From positions 186,001 to 250,000 of the forward strand of contig NZ_JABWQP020000002.1 in the NCBI RefSeq assembly GCF_014268505.2: DNA of 64,000 bases. Reading direction: 5' to 3'. The DNA is from Pseudomonas khorasanensis. Its GTDB lineage: Bacteria; Pseudomonadota; Gammaproteobacteria; Pseudomonadales; Pseudomonadaceae. The notes below the pieces were generated by a model. It ran no database searches. It was not told the DNA's origin and was given only the letters and a program-made list of their open reading frames with translations. Positions 54,409 to 63,656 of this stretch are shown here, piece after piece. Positions within the stretch are counted from its first letter, which is position 1. The number at the start of each line of letters is the position of its first letter. Made by a program: the position numbers and the translations under genes.

Positions 54409-56046
54409 ATGGCAACGTGCGGCGAAGTGTTGGTCAAGTTACTTGAGAACTATGGCGTCGAGCAGGTGTTCGGCATTCCCGGTGTGCACACCGTTGAGCT
54501 CTATCGCGGTCTGGCCCGCTCCAGCATTAATCACGTCACCCCACGGCATGAACAGGGCGCCGGTTTCATGGCCGACGGTTATGCGCGCACCAGCGGCAAA
54601 CCGGGCGTGTGTTTCATCATTACCGGCCCCGGCATGACCAATATCACCACCGCCATGGGCCAGGCCTACGCCGATTCGATCCCGATGCTGGTGATTTCCA
54701 GCGTGCAGTCGCGCAGTCAGTTGGGCGGTGGACGCGGCAAGTTGCATGAACTGCCGAACCAGAGCGCACTGGTCGGTGGCGTCGCCGCGTTCTCGCACAC
54801 TCTGATGTCCGCCGCCGAGTTGCCGGTGGTGCTGGCGCGTGCGTTTGCCTTGTTCCAGGCCGGACGCCCACGTCCGGTGCACATCGAGATTCCGCTGGAC
54901 GTGCTGGTGGAAGAAGCCGATGAGCTGCTCGCCAGCGTCCCGGTTTCCATCGACCGCGCCGGTGCTGCTCCGGGTGCCGTGAACCGCATGAGTGAACTGC
55001 TGGCCGGCGCACAACGGCCCCTGATTCTCACTGGCGGCGGCGCCATCGATGCGGCCGCCGAACTCACCGAACTGGCCGAACTGCTCGGTGCGCCGGTAGC
55101 GCTGACCATCAACGCCAAAGGCATGTTGCCTTCAAGCCACCCACTGCTGATCGGTTCGACGCAAAGCCTGCTCGCCACTCGAGCGCTGGTCGCCGAGGCC
55201 GACGTGGTGCTGGCAATCGGCACGGAGCTCGCCGAGACCGATTACGACGTGACTTTCGCCGGCGGTTTCGAGATACCCGGCAAGCTGCTGCGCATCGACA
55301 TCGATGCCGACCAGACCGTGCGCAACTACACGCCGCACGTCGCGCTGGTTGCCGATTCGCGCAATGCCGCTCTTGCGTTGCTGAGCGCGTTGTCGCACCA
55401 ACCTTTGGCCGAGCGCCGCAACGATTGGGGCCAGGTGCGCGTCGCACGTCTGCGTGATGAGCTGGCCGCGACCTGGGATGCGCCGGCCCTGGCGCAGACA
55501 CGTTTCCTAGAAACCGTCTTGCACGAGCTGCCGGATGCGGTGTTCGTCGGCGATTCGACGCAACCGGTGTACACCGGCAACCTCACCTTCAATCCCGAGC
55601 GCCCGCGACGCTGGTTCAACTCGTCGACCGGTTACGGCACCCTCGGTTACGCCTTGCCAGCGGCCATTGGCGCCTGGCTCGGCGGCAGCGCCGACGCTGG
55701 CGCTCGCCCGCCGGTGGTGTGCCTGATCGGCGACGGTGGCTTGCAATTCACTCTGCCGGAACTGGCCAGCGCCGTCGAAGCGCGAGTGCCGGTGATCGTG
55801 CTGCTGTGGAATAACCAGGGCTACGAAGAAATCAAAAAGTACATGGTCAACCGCGCCATTGAGCCGGTCGGCGTCGATATCTACACCCCGGATTTCATCG
55901 CGGTGGCCAAGGCCTTGGGCTGCGCCGCCCAAGCGATCGACTCGGTTGAACAATTGCGCAGCGCCCTGCGTGCCGCGAACGATCGCCAAGGCCCGACCTT
56001 GATCGAAATCGACCAGAACCAGTGGATGCAGGCGGTGGCCCAATGA
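54409..56046 (+). CDS. aruI: Thiamine-diphosphate decarboxylase, probably 2-ketoarginine decarboxylase
   Basis: 545 residues. Three-domain ThDP enzyme: catalytic Glu E48 in PRHEQGAGFMADGYAR, a central domain, and the ThDP/Mg motif GDGGLQFTLPEL...NNQGYEEIK in the C-terminal domain. Overall it fits AruI (5-guanidino-2-oxopentanoate decarboxylase) of the arginine transaminase pathway, making 4-guanidinobutanal. The aldehyde dehydrogenase directly after it (overlapping ATGA) would oxidise that product. No aminotransferase gene (aruH) is adjacent. It could instead be another 2-oxo-acid decarboxylase. Confidence 0.7.
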   Translation: MATCGEVLVKLLENYGVEQVFGIPGVHTVELYRGLARSSINHVTPRHEQGAGFMADGYARTSGKPGVCFIITGPGMTNITTAMGQAYADSIPMLVISSVQSRSQLGGGRGKLHELPNQSALVGGVAAFSHTLMSAAELPVVLARAFALFQAGRPRPVHIEIPLDVLVEEADELLASVPVSIDRAGAAPGAVNRMSELLAGAQRPLILTGGGAIDAAAELTELAELLGAPVALTINAKGMLPSSHPLLIGSTQSLLATRALVAEADVVLAIGTELAETDYDVTFAGGFEIPGKLLRIDIDADQTVRNYTPHVALVADSRNAALALLSALSHQPLAERRNDWGQVRVARLRDELAATWDAPALAQTRFLETVLHELPDAVFVGDSTQPVYTGNLTFNPERPRRWFNSSTGYGTLGYALPAAIGAWLGGSADAGARPPVVCLIGDGGLQFTLPELASAVEARVPVIVLLWNNQGYEEIKKYMVNRAIEPVGVDIYTPDFIAVAKALGCAAQAIDSVEQLRSALRAANDRQGPTLIEIDQNQWMQAVAQ

Positions 56047-57494
56047 TCAGCTTCCCTACCACACTCCACGGCCTCTACATCAACGGCCAATGGTCGTCGG
56101 GCCGCGATCATCTGCGTGTGATCAACCCGGCCACCGAAGCGCTGCTGACCACGGTCAATGGCGGTGACGAGCAGGCGGTCGATCAAGCCATCAGTGCGGC
56201 GTGCGAGGCGTTCAAGGACTGGTCGAAAACCACCGGCGCCGAGCGCGGCGCGATCCTGCGCAACATCGCCAACGGCGTGCGCAATGGCCGCGATCATTTA
56301 ACCAGGTTGCAGTCGAGCAACAACGGCAAACCGCTGTTCGAGGCGGCCATTGATGTCGATGACGTGATCGCCACCTTCGAGTATTACGCCGAACTCGCCG
56401 AAGGACTCGACGCACAACAGGACCGCGCTGTGGCGCTGCCCAGCGATGACTTCAGCGCACGCCTGCGTCGCGAACCCTGCGGTGTGGTCGGGCTGATCGT
56501 GCCGTGGAATTTCCCCATGGTCACCACGGCATGGAAACTTGCGCCAGCCCTGGCGGCCGGTTGCTGCGTGGTTCTCAAACCCTCGGAAGTGACGCCGCTG
56601 TCCGAGCTGGAGCTGGCAGCGATCATTGCCGAATCCGGTTTGCCAAAAGGCGTGTTCAACCTGGTCTGCGGCACAGGTCTGGCGGTGGGCGCGCCGCTTG
56701 CGGCGGATCCGCGCATCGCCAAGATATCCTTTACCGGCAGCAACGCCGTTGGTGTGCAAGTGATGCAACGGGCGGCGGAAACCGTGAAGGGGGTAAGCCT
56801 TGAACTGGGCGGCAAGTCATCGCTGCTGGTGCTCGAGGATGCCGATATCGAACTGGCCGTCGAGCTGGCGTGTGGTGGCGGCTTCTTCAATGCCGGGCAG
56901 ATGTGTTCGGCCACCAGTCGCGTGTTGGTTGCCGATGAGCTGGCGGATGAATTTCTGGAGCGTTTACAAAAGCGTGCCCAAGCGATTCGCGTCGCCGACC
57001 CGTTTGACCCGGACGTGGAGATGGGCGCGCTGGTCAATCAGGCGCAATACCAGCGCGTCCTTGGCCACATCGATCGCGGGCTGAGCGCCGGGGCGAAACT
57101 GGTCTGCGGCGGCAATCGCCCGGCGCATCTGCCGCGCGGATATTTTTTGCAGCCGACCGTGTTCACGCAAGTGCCCCTCGACAGTGCGCTGTGGTGCGAA
57201 GAGATTTTCGGGCCGGTGCTGTGCGTGCGCAGTTTCAGCAGCGAGGCCGAGGCGATCGCCCTGGCCAACGACAGTCAATTCGGCCTCGTCGCCAGTGTGG
57301 TGACGCGTAACGCCGAGACCGCCGACCGTGTCGCCAACGCCCTGCACGCGGGGCTTGTGTGGCTTAACGCGCCGCAGGTGATCTTCCCGCAGGCGGCGTG
57401 GGGCGGGTACAAGCAGAGCAGCCTCGGGCGCGAATTGGGGCCTTGGGGCTTGCAGGCTTTTCAGGAAATCAAACACGTGATCCGGGCGCACTGA
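56043..57494 (+). CDS. NAD(P)-dependent aldehyde dehydrogenase
   Basis: 483 residues from the ATG at 56043 that overlaps the decarboxylase stop. General base E254 in LELGGKSSL and catalytic C288 in NAGQMCSATSR; cofactor segments VPWNFPM and FTGSNAVG. It is closest in feel to betaine/aminobutyraldehyde dehydrogenases. In this context it probably oxidises 4-guanidinobutanal to 4-guanidinobutanoate. Confidence 0.9.
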   Translation: MISFPTTLHGLYINGQWSSGRDHLRVINPATEALLTTVNGGDEQAVDQAISAACEAFKDWSKTTGAERGAILRNIANGVRNGRDHLTRLQSSNNGKPLFEAAIDVDDVIATFEYYAELAEGLDAQQDRAVALPSDDFSARLRREPCGVVGLIVPWNFPMVTTAWKLAPALAAGCCVVLKPSEVTPLSELELAAIIAESGLPKGVFNLVCGTGLAVGAPLAADPRIAKISFTGSNAVGVQVMQRAAETVKGVSLELGGKSSLLVLEDADIELAVELACGGGFFNAGQMCSATSRVLVADELADEFLERLQKRAQAIRVADPFDPDVEMGALVNQAQYQRVLGHIDRGLSAGAKLVCGGNRPAHLPRGYFLQPTVFTQVPLDSALWCEEIFGPVLCVRSFSSEAEAIALANDSQFGLVASVVTRNAETADRVANALHAGLVWLNAPQVIFPQAAWGGYKQSSLGRELGPWGLQAFQEIKHVIRAH

Positions 57495-57711
57495 GCGCCC
57501 GAAAAAGGTGAACGCGTGCGTCGCAAGGAGGCATGCGTCGGCATCATGGCTTCAATGAGTTTTTATCGATAGTCAGGTGTTTTGCACGACCTCAGGATGA
57601 ACCCGTCGGCAGCGCTCCAGCCCATGTAATCCGGGGGCTGTCGCAGATCCGGCCGCGCGGATGCAACGATTGCGACCAACCTCATACTTAAAAGAACAAA
57701 GGGAGTCCGTC

Positions 57712-58815
57712 ATGGGCGATCACGATCTGAACAGGCGTCAATTCATTAAAACCGTGGGCGTAGCGTCGGTGGCTGCGGCCGCTCTGAGCGTACCCTTCAT
57801 CCGAGCGAGCGCCAGCGATACCCGTTTTGCCGGCAAGACCCTGCGTTTGCTGACCTGGTCGGATGACACCGGTCTGGCTGCGCTGCGCAACATCGCGGCA
57901 ACCTTCGAAGCCAGGACCGGTGCCAAGGTCATCGCCGACCGCACCGGCAGTACCTCGGAAATGGTCGCCAAGCTCAAGGCCGGCGGCGATCGCCCGCAGT
58001 ACGACATCATCACTCTGGCAGGCGTCGGCGCCGAAGGTCTGGCCGCCGCCGGACTGCTCGAGAAGCCCGATCTCAACCGCATTCCCAATCTGATCGACGT
58101 GCCGGAAAAGTACCGCACCGGCGCCAACGGCCATGGCATCGGGTACCTGCTGTGGTGCAACAGTCTGGTCTACAGCACCCGCACGCTAAAACAGGCGCCG
58201 GACAGTTACGCGGCACTGTGGGACGCGGATCTGGCGCCGAATATTTTCCTGCCACCGCCGAACTGGACCGAGGCGATGGACCTGATCATCATCGCCGCGA
58301 AACTGGCCGGTGGTGACGAACACAACATCGAACCGGGCTTCAAGAAACTCGCCGAGCTCAAGGACCGCGTGGTGACCCTGGGCGAAAACCCGAACCAGAT
58401 TGCCGAGCTGTTTCGCACCGGTTCGCTGGACATGGGCGGATTGTATGCGCCGGCGTTCTTCCCCAAGCAGATTCGCGATCCGAACTACGGCCTCGGCGCC
58501 ACGTTCGGCATGAAGGAAGGTTTCTACACCGACCTTATGCTCTCGGTGATGCCGAAGAATCGCCCGGGCGACATTGATCTGGCCTACGCCTTCATCGACC
58601 ACTCTCTTGACCCGCTGGTGCAGGGCAAGATGGCCGAGGACATTTACAACGGTCCGGTCAACGCCAAGGCGATCATTTCCGCTGAGGCCCGCAAGAGTCC
58701 GTTCATCCTCACGCCGGAGCAGATTGCCGAGAAGGCGATCATGCACGACAACGCCTTCCTGGCCTCCGTGCATGACCAATGGATTCGTCGTTATACGGAA
58801 ATTTTTTCTTCCTGA
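57712..58815 (+). CDS. ABC transporter substrate-binding protein, Tat-exported (polyamine type)
   Basis: 367 residues from ATG at 57712 with GGGAG upstream. The leader contains a twin-arginine motif (NRRQFIKTVGVASVAAAAL). The mature part is a PotD-like solute-binding protein (LRLLTWSDDTG, YDIITLAG, AGLLEKPDLNRIPNL). It is followed by two permeases and an ATPase of the spermidine/putrescine importer type. The likely cargo is a guanidino compound or polyamine linked to the upstream decarboxylase. Confidence 0.88.
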   Translation: MGDHDLNRRQFIKTVGVASVAAAALSVPFIRASASDTRFAGKTLRLLTWSDDTGLAALRNIAATFEARTGAKVIADRTGSTSEMVAKLKAGGDRPQYDIITLAGVGAEGLAAAGLLEKPDLNRIPNLIDVPEKYRTGANGHGIGYLLWCNSLVYSTRTLKQAPDSYAALWDADLAPNIFLPPPNWTEAMDLIIIAAKLAGGDEHNIEPGFKKLAELKDRVVTLGENPNQIAELFRTGSLDMGGLYAPAFFPKQIRDPNYGLGATFGMKEGFYTDLMLSVMPKNRPGDIDLAYAFIDHSLDPLVQGKMAEDIYNGPVNAKAIISAEARKSPFILTPEQIAEKAIMHDNAFLASVHDQWIRRYTEIFSS

Positions 58816-58845
58816 CGCCGTCCTTCCAGACACCACAGATTCTCT

Positions 58846-58933
58846 GTGGGAGCGAGCCTGCTCGCGAATGCAATCTGTCCGTCGCCACAGTGATTGACGG
58901 ACCCGGCGCTTTCGCGAGCAGGCTCGCTCCCAC
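58846..58933. repeat. REP doublet, class A, inside an ABC operon
   Basis: GTGGGAGCGAGCCTGCTCGC and GCGAGCAGGCTCGCTCCCAC enclose about 48 nt. It lies between the substrate-binding protein and the first permease, a place where such hairpins protect the upstream mRNA and raise expression of the binding protein. Confidence 0.92.
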
Positions 58934-58984
58934 ACGAGACAGAGGCGTTTGGGAGATTCGTTTTCCATTGACGAGATCATTGCT

Positions 58985-59893
58985 ATGGAACATCAATCCC
59001 TGACCCAAACGGCAGGCGTGATTCACGCGCGCCGGTCGCACGGTGTTTCGCCAACCGCGCGGGCGTGGCTATTTCTTTCGCCTTCGATGCTGTTTCTCGG
59101 CGTGCTGATTGCCGCCAGCCTGCTGGTGCTGCGCATGAGCGTCGGCACCAAAGGCGCGGAGTGGACAGGTTTCAGTCTGGCCAGCTATGCGCAGCTACTC
59201 GAACCCTATTACCTCAAATCCCTGCTGCTGACCTTGCGTCTGGCGCTGATCAGCGCGGCGATTGCCGTAGTGCTGGCGATACCGGTGGCGTACACCATGT
59301 CGCGCCTGACCTCGCCATTTCTGCGGCGAATATTCCTCGCCGCGGTGCTGTTGCCGTTGCTGGTCAACCTGCTGCTGCAAAGCTACGGCTGGCTGGTGAT
59401 TCTCGGCCCCGGCGGGATGCTCAACCAGACGCTGATGGGCCTGGGTTTGATCAAGCGACCGATCATGTTGCTGTACAACCAGAACGGCGTGTTGATGGGC
59501 CTGGTGCAGACCGCGTTTCCGCTGGCTGTGCTGCCGATTGCCAGCGCCATGCGCGGCGTTGCCCGCACGTACGAAGAAGCGGCGGCAACGCTGGGCGCCA
59601 GCCGTTTTCAAGTGTTTCGCCAAGTGGTCTTGCCGATGAGCCTGCCAGGCATCATCACCGGTGCGACGCTGGTGTTCGCCTACAACGCCAGCAGTTTTGT
59701 GGTGCCGTTGCTGCTGGGCGGCCGTCGCGTGCCGATGCTGGCCGTGATGGTGCACGACCAGATCGCGCCGCTGATGAACTGGCCTGCCGCGTCGGCTGCC
59801 GGTGTGGTGTTGATCGTGACTACCCTGGCAATCATGACGTTGTCCGAATACATCACCGGCCGTCGTCGGCGTCTGCTGGAGGCTTCGCAATGA
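58985..59893 (+). CDS. ABC transporter permease 1 (PotB-like)
   Basis: 302 residues from ATG at 58985. Six membrane helices with the permease EAA loop EEAAATLGASRFQVFRQVVLP. The start is uncertain: a TTG at 58949 in frame would add 12 residues, but GAG ten bases before ATG 58985 is more plausible. Four-base overlap with the second permease. Confidence 0.88.
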   Translation: MEHQSLTQTAGVIHARRSHGVSPTARAWLFLSPSMLFLGVLIAASLLVLRMSVGTKGAEWTGFSLASYAQLLEPYYLKSLLLTLRLALISAAIAVVLAIPVAYTMSRLTSPFLRRIFLAAVLLPLLVNLLLQSYGWLVILGPGGMLNQTLMGLGLIKRPIMLLYNQNGVLMGLVQTAFPLAVLPIASAMRGVARTYEEAAATLGASRFQVFRQVVLPMSLPGIITGATLVFAYNASSFVVPLLLGGRRVPMLAVMVHDQIAPLMNWPAASAAGVVLIVTTLAIMTLSEYITGRRRRLLEASQ

Positions 59894-60738
59894 GTGTTTT
59901 GAGCAAAAAGCGTATGGCGTTGCTGCCCGGCGACACAGGCAAGTTCGCGGGCATTCTCTCCGGGTTCATTCTGCTGTTGGCGGTGTTGCCCATCCTGACC
60001 ATGATCGTCATGTCGTTCAGCGGTGCGTCGAACCTCGACTTCCCCCCGAGCAGCTATAGCCTGCAGTGGTACAAGGCCGCCTGGCACACCTTCGTTGCGC
60101 CGGACGCCAGCGACGTGCTGAGCCTCGGTCAGGCAATGGCCACCAGCCTGCTGGTGTCATGTTTGACGATGATCTTCGCCACGCTGATTGCAGTGCCGGC
60201 CGCTTATGCGCTGACGCGCTGCGAGTTCCGTGGCAAAGCCGTGGCGCTGCAGCTGATGTCTTTGCCGCTGGTGTTTCCGATGGTGGTGCTGGGACTGGCG
60301 TTGCTGTTGGTGTTCGACAGCCTGCCGTTCCACTTGACCACGTCGCGGCTGGTGATCGCCCATGTGATTCTGGCGCTGCCTTTTGTGGTGAAAAACTGCA
60401 CGGCGGCAATGTTGTCGATCGGCAGCGAAGTCGAGGAAGCGGCACGGATGCTCGGCGCCTCGCCATTGCGCGCCATCGTCGATGTGGTCGTGCCGTTGAT
60501 GAAGTCGGGCATTCTGGCGGGCATGCTGCTGGCGTTTATCGTCTCGTTCAACGAATTCACCGTGACCTACTTCCTTTACACCATCGACGTCATGACCGTG
60601 CCGATCTGGATGTACAGCCGCACCGTGTCATCGCTTGACCCTACCGTGTTCTCGTTTGCCGTACTGATCGTGCTGATCGACTTCGTCCTCATCTGGGCGC
60701 TGGAGAAGCTGGTCGGCGAGGGCGGCGTTTCCTTTTGA
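59890..60738 (+). CDS. ABC transporter permease 2 (PotC-like)
   Basis: 282 residues from ATG at 59890, overlapping the first permease stop (ATGA). Six membrane helices; EAA loop EEAARMLGASPLRAIVDVVVP. The same open frame extends far upstream to 59065, but that part is a shadow of permease 1. Confidence 0.9.
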   Translation: MSVLSKKRMALLPGDTGKFAGILSGFILLLAVLPILTMIVMSFSGASNLDFPPSSYSLQWYKAAWHTFVAPDASDVLSLGQAMATSLLVSCLTMIFATLIAVPAAYALTRCEFRGKAVALQLMSLPLVFPMVVLGLALLLVFDSLPFHLTTSRLVIAHVILALPFVVKNCTAAMLSIGSEVEEAARMLGASPLRAIVDVVVPLMKSGILAGMLLAFIVSFNEFTVTYFLYTIDVMTVPIWMYSRTVSSLDPTVFSFAVLIVLIDFVLIWALEKLVGEGGVSF

Positions 60739-60751
60739 TTTGAGGTGCAAC

Positions 60752-61807
60752 ATGACTGGACTGATTCTGGAAAACGTCGAGAAACATTACGGCTCGGCTT
60801 GCGCGGTACAAGACGTCAACCTGCATTTGCCGGAGGGCAAACTGGTGTGCTTCCTCGGCCCGTCAGGCTGCGGTAAAACCACTTTGCTGCGGATGATTGC
60901 GGGGCTGGAAACCCTGTCGGGCGGCGAGATCCGCCTGGACGGCGAAAACATTGGCCACACCCCGGCGCATCTGCGCAACTTCGGCATGGTGTTTCAATCG
61001 TTGGCGCTGTTTCCGCACATGACTGTCGGCGAGAACATCGCCTATCCGCTGAAACTGCGCGGCGTCGGCAAAGCCGAGCAGAAGGCGCGGGTGGTGGAGT
61101 TGCTGGAGCTGATCCAGTTGCAGGCAATGATTGATCGTCCGGTGGCGAAACTCTCCGGCGGTCAGCGCCAGCGTGTGGCAATTGCCCGGGCGATTGCTTC
61201 GCACCCGAAAATCCTTTTGCTCGACGAACCGCTGTCGGCGCTCGACGCCAAGTTGCGCGAGTCGATGCAGGTGGAAATCCGCCAACTGCAGCAACGCCTG
61301 AACATCACCACGATTATGGTCACCCACGATCAACGCGAAGCGATGACCATGGCCGACATCGTTGTCGTGCTCGGCGAGCACAAGGTTCAGCAGGTCGGTA
61401 CGCCCATCGAAATCTATCGGCACCCGGCCAATGAATTCGTGGCCGACTTTATCGGCTCCGGCAATATCTTCCCGGCCACGGCGCTGGGCGACGGCAAGGT
61501 CAGCCTGCCGGGCGGTGACGCGCTGCAAGTGCCGATCTGCAGCAGCATTGTCGTCGGGCAAAAGGTGAAGATGCTGATTCGCCCCGAAGACCTGCAACTG
61601 TCCGCACCGCAGGCGACGGCGGGGAATCGGTTGCTGGGCAAGGTGACATTCGTGCGCGATATCGGCGCGACCATCGAGACCACGGTCGAGTGTTCCGGCG
61701 TGACGTTTACAGCGCTGAGCACACCGTGTCAGGGGATCGGGCTGGGGATAGGGCATCCGGTGTCGGTGACGTTGCCGGTTGAGGCGTGTCGGGTGCTGGG
61801 GGGCTGA
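60752..61807 (+). CDS. ABC transporter ATP-binding protein (PotA-like)
   Basis: 351 residues from ATG at 60752. Walker A GPSGCGKTT near residue 36, signature LSGGQRQR near 134, Walker B LLLDEPLSALD near 157, His-loop VTHDQREA, and a C-terminal TOBE domain (VGQKVKMLIRPEDLQL). It energises the importer formed with the two permeases and the Tat-exported binding protein. Confidence 0.93.
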   Translation: MTGLILENVEKHYGSACAVQDVNLHLPEGKLVCFLGPSGCGKTTLLRMIAGLETLSGGEIRLDGENIGHTPAHLRNFGMVFQSLALFPHMTVGENIAYPLKLRGVGKAEQKARVVELLELIQLQAMIDRPVAKLSGGQRQRVAIARAIASHPKILLLDEPLSALDAKLRESMQVEIRQLQQRLNITTIMVTHDQREAMTMADIVVVLGEHKVQQVGTPIEIYRHPANEFVADFIGSGNIFPATALGDGKVSLPGGDALQVPICSSIVVGQKVKMLIRPEDLQLSAPQATAGNRLLGKVTFVRDIGATIETTVECSGVTFTALSTPCQGIGLGIGHPVSVTLPVEACRVLGG

Positions 61808-61838
61808 TCCGGATTCGATGTTGGCCCTGCCGGCGCCA

Positions 61839-61905
61839 TCGCGAGCAGGCTCGCTCCCACAGATCATTGCATTCCAGATGTGGGAGCGAGCCTGCTCGCG
61901 AAGCG
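61839..61905. repeat. REP pair, class A, reversed orientation
   Basis: TCGCGAGCAGGCTCGCTCCCAC comes first and GTGGGAGCGAGCCTGCTCGC second, with 20 nt between, so the two units face each other tail-to-tail, the opposite of all other class A pairs in this window. Confidence 0.88.
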
Positions 61906-61932
61906 GCCTTTAACCGCACCGAAAATTCAGCG

Positions 61933-62862
61933 TTACACCGACAGCCGCAACCGCGCCAGATCCCGCAATGGCGGCGCACCAAACAAGCGGCTGTACTCGC
62001 GGCTGAACTGCGACGGGCTTTCATACCCCACGCGATACCCCGCCGCCGACGCCTCCAGCCCTTCGGTCAACATCAGGCGTCGCGCCTCTTGCAGGCGCAA
62101 CTGCTTCTGATATTGCAGCGGACTCATCGCCGTCATCGCCTTGAAGCGGTGATGCAAAGTCGACACGCTGAGGTTCACTTCCCTGGCCAGATCATCGATG
62201 CGCAGCGGTTGCTCGAAATGGCTGTTGAGCCACTTGATCGCCTGGCTGATGCGATGGCTCTGGCTGTTGGCAATCGCGATCTCATACAGACGATGACCCT
62301 GCGGACTGCGCAGCAGACGATAGAGAATCTCGCGGCGAATCAGTGGCGCGAGCATGGCGATGTCTTTTGGCGCATCGAGCAAACGCGCCAGGCGCAGCAC
62401 GGCATCGAGCATGGCGCTGTCGATTTTTTCGACATATAGACCACGCCCGGTCGGCCGGGTCGGCACCCCCATCGGGCCGGCGTCGGCGATCAGCGCGGTG
62501 ATTTCGGTCGGATCAATGTCCAGGCGCACGGCGAGGATCGGTTCCTCTGGCGAGACATTGACCACACGCCCGCTCAGCGGCATCGAAACCGACACCACCA
62601 GGTAATTCAGTGGGTCGTAATTGAAAAACTCGTCAGCCAGCCGAACCTCTTTGCGACCCTGCGCCATGATGCACAGCGCAGGTTGCGCGAGCACCGGGGC
62701 GAAGTCGTGGGACTGGGTGTGGCGCGACATGACCAGCGAGCCGATGGCGGTCTGGTAGCTGCCATCCTCGCAGGTGTTGCGGCGGATGATCGCCGCCAGT
62801 TCCGCGCGCTGCTTTTCCATGTCAGCGCTGGGTTCGGCTTGAAAACGATCGAATGACGTCAT
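61933..62862 (-). CDS. AraC-family transcriptional regulator
   Basis: 309 residues from ATG at 62862 (MTSFDRFQAE), with GAGG nine bases upstream; ATG 62871 and 62820 are alternatives. An N-terminal AraC_N-type domain (LCIMAQGRKEVRLADEFF) precedes the DNA-binding part (IDDLAREVNLSVSTLHHRF; AAGYRVGYESPSQFSREYSRLF). The target is unknown; it is convergent with the ABC operon. Confidence 0.88.
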   Translation of the reverse strand: MTSFDRFQAEPSADMEKQRAELAAIIRRNTCEDGSYQTAIGSLVMSRHTQSHDFAPVLAQPALCIMAQGRKEVRLADEFFNYDPLNYLVVSVSMPLSGRVVNVSPEEPILAVRLDIDPTEITALIADAGPMGVPTRPTGRGLYVEKIDSAMLDAVLRLARLLDAPKDIAMLAPLIRREILYRLLRSPQGHRLYEIAIANSQSHRISQAIKWLNSHFEQPLRIDDLAREVNLSVSTLHHRFKAMTAMSPLQYQKQLRLQEARRLMLTEGLEASAAGYRVGYESPSQFSREYSRLFGAPPLRDLARLRLSV

Positions 62863-63259
62863 GCGCGGCATCCTCGGCAAGTGAGGGGGGAATGGAGCAG
62901 AGCATAAGTTTGTGCAAGCGCAGGCGGTAGACGCATTCTGCCTAATGCTTGCCTGATTCTGCACGGAGCTGTTTGCGCACCTGTCGCCATACCATCCTGT
63001 AGGAGCCGCCGAAGGCTGAGAACCGTTGATCTTCAAGGCAAAATCAAAAGATCGCAGCCTTCGTCAGCTCCTACACAAAACGTATATGACAGGCGTGTTG
63101 CGCGGGTTTACAGGTTGTTACAGATGCCGTGTGCAGTCTCGCAGGATTGTGCAACGCGAAGGCAGGAATCGACTAACGGCGCGAAGGCATCGGCCCTTAA
63201 TCTTCGTTCCAGTCGCAGCCCGTCCCCAGGCTGCCACGCGATTTCATGGAGGGTTGATC
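62863..63259. other. Intergenic region with a class B REP pair
   Basis: About 400 bp between the divergent AraC gene and the monooxygenase-like gene. It holds the REP pair at 62998-63075 and presumably two promoters. I see no gene; a frame from 63026 is only an extension of the next gene. Confidence 0.5.
62998..63075. repeat. REP doublet, class B (degraded)
   Basis: TGTAGGAGCCGCCGAAGGCTG at left, AAAATCAAAAGATCGCAGCC and TCAGCTCCTACA at right. The left arm has lost the GCGATCTTTTG part (reads GAGAACCGTTGATC), so pairing is imperfect. Confidence 0.8.
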
Positions 63260-63613
63260 ATGTCCAAGCAGATGCCTGTCAGTCATATGGCTTTCATTCG
63301 TGCACAAGCGGGGCGCTCGGCGGAGCTCGGTGTGCGCCTGAGCGCGTTGATCGAAGTCTCGCGCGCCGCGCCCGGTTGTCTGAGTTTTTCGTTGCAGCAA
63401 TCGCAGTGCGATTCTGACCTGTGGCTGATCACTGGGGACTGGACCAGCCAACAGATGATGACCGCGTATTTCAACAGTCCGTCGATGGAAGTCTTCGCCG
63501 AACTGGTGCAGGAGCTGGTGGTCAGCAGCCTCGATTTCCACACCTTCAGGGACGTGTCGGCCGCGCAGGCCCTCGACCGGTGTTCGTCGCCGATACACAA
63601 ACTCGCCGGTTGA
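63260..63613 (+). CDS. Antibiotic biosynthesis monooxygenase (ABM) domain protein
   Basis: 117 residues from ATG at 63260 behind a strong GGAGG site. A dimeric alpha/beta-barrel (ferredoxin-like) ABM fold: MAFIRAQAGRSAELGVRLSALIEVSRAAPGCLSFSLQQS, then LWLITGDW and a helix before SLDFHTF. Members are small monooxygenases or of unknown role. The next small gene begins 43 bp later on the same strand. Confidence 0.8.
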   Translation: MSKQMPVSHMAFIRAQAGRSAELGVRLSALIEVSRAAPGCLSFSLQQSQCDSDLWLITGDWTSQQMMTAYFNSPSMEVFAELVQELVVSSLDFHTFRDVSAAQALDRCSSPIHKLAG

Positions 63614-63656
63614 GGGTTTAATGTCCGACTTGTTTGATTGAGCCGGGATCCGCGAC

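Noticed and set aside
59065..59889. Long 5' extension of the second permease frame
   Set aside because: Overlaps permease 1 completely in another frame; the ATG at 59890 overlapping the upstream stop is the natural start.
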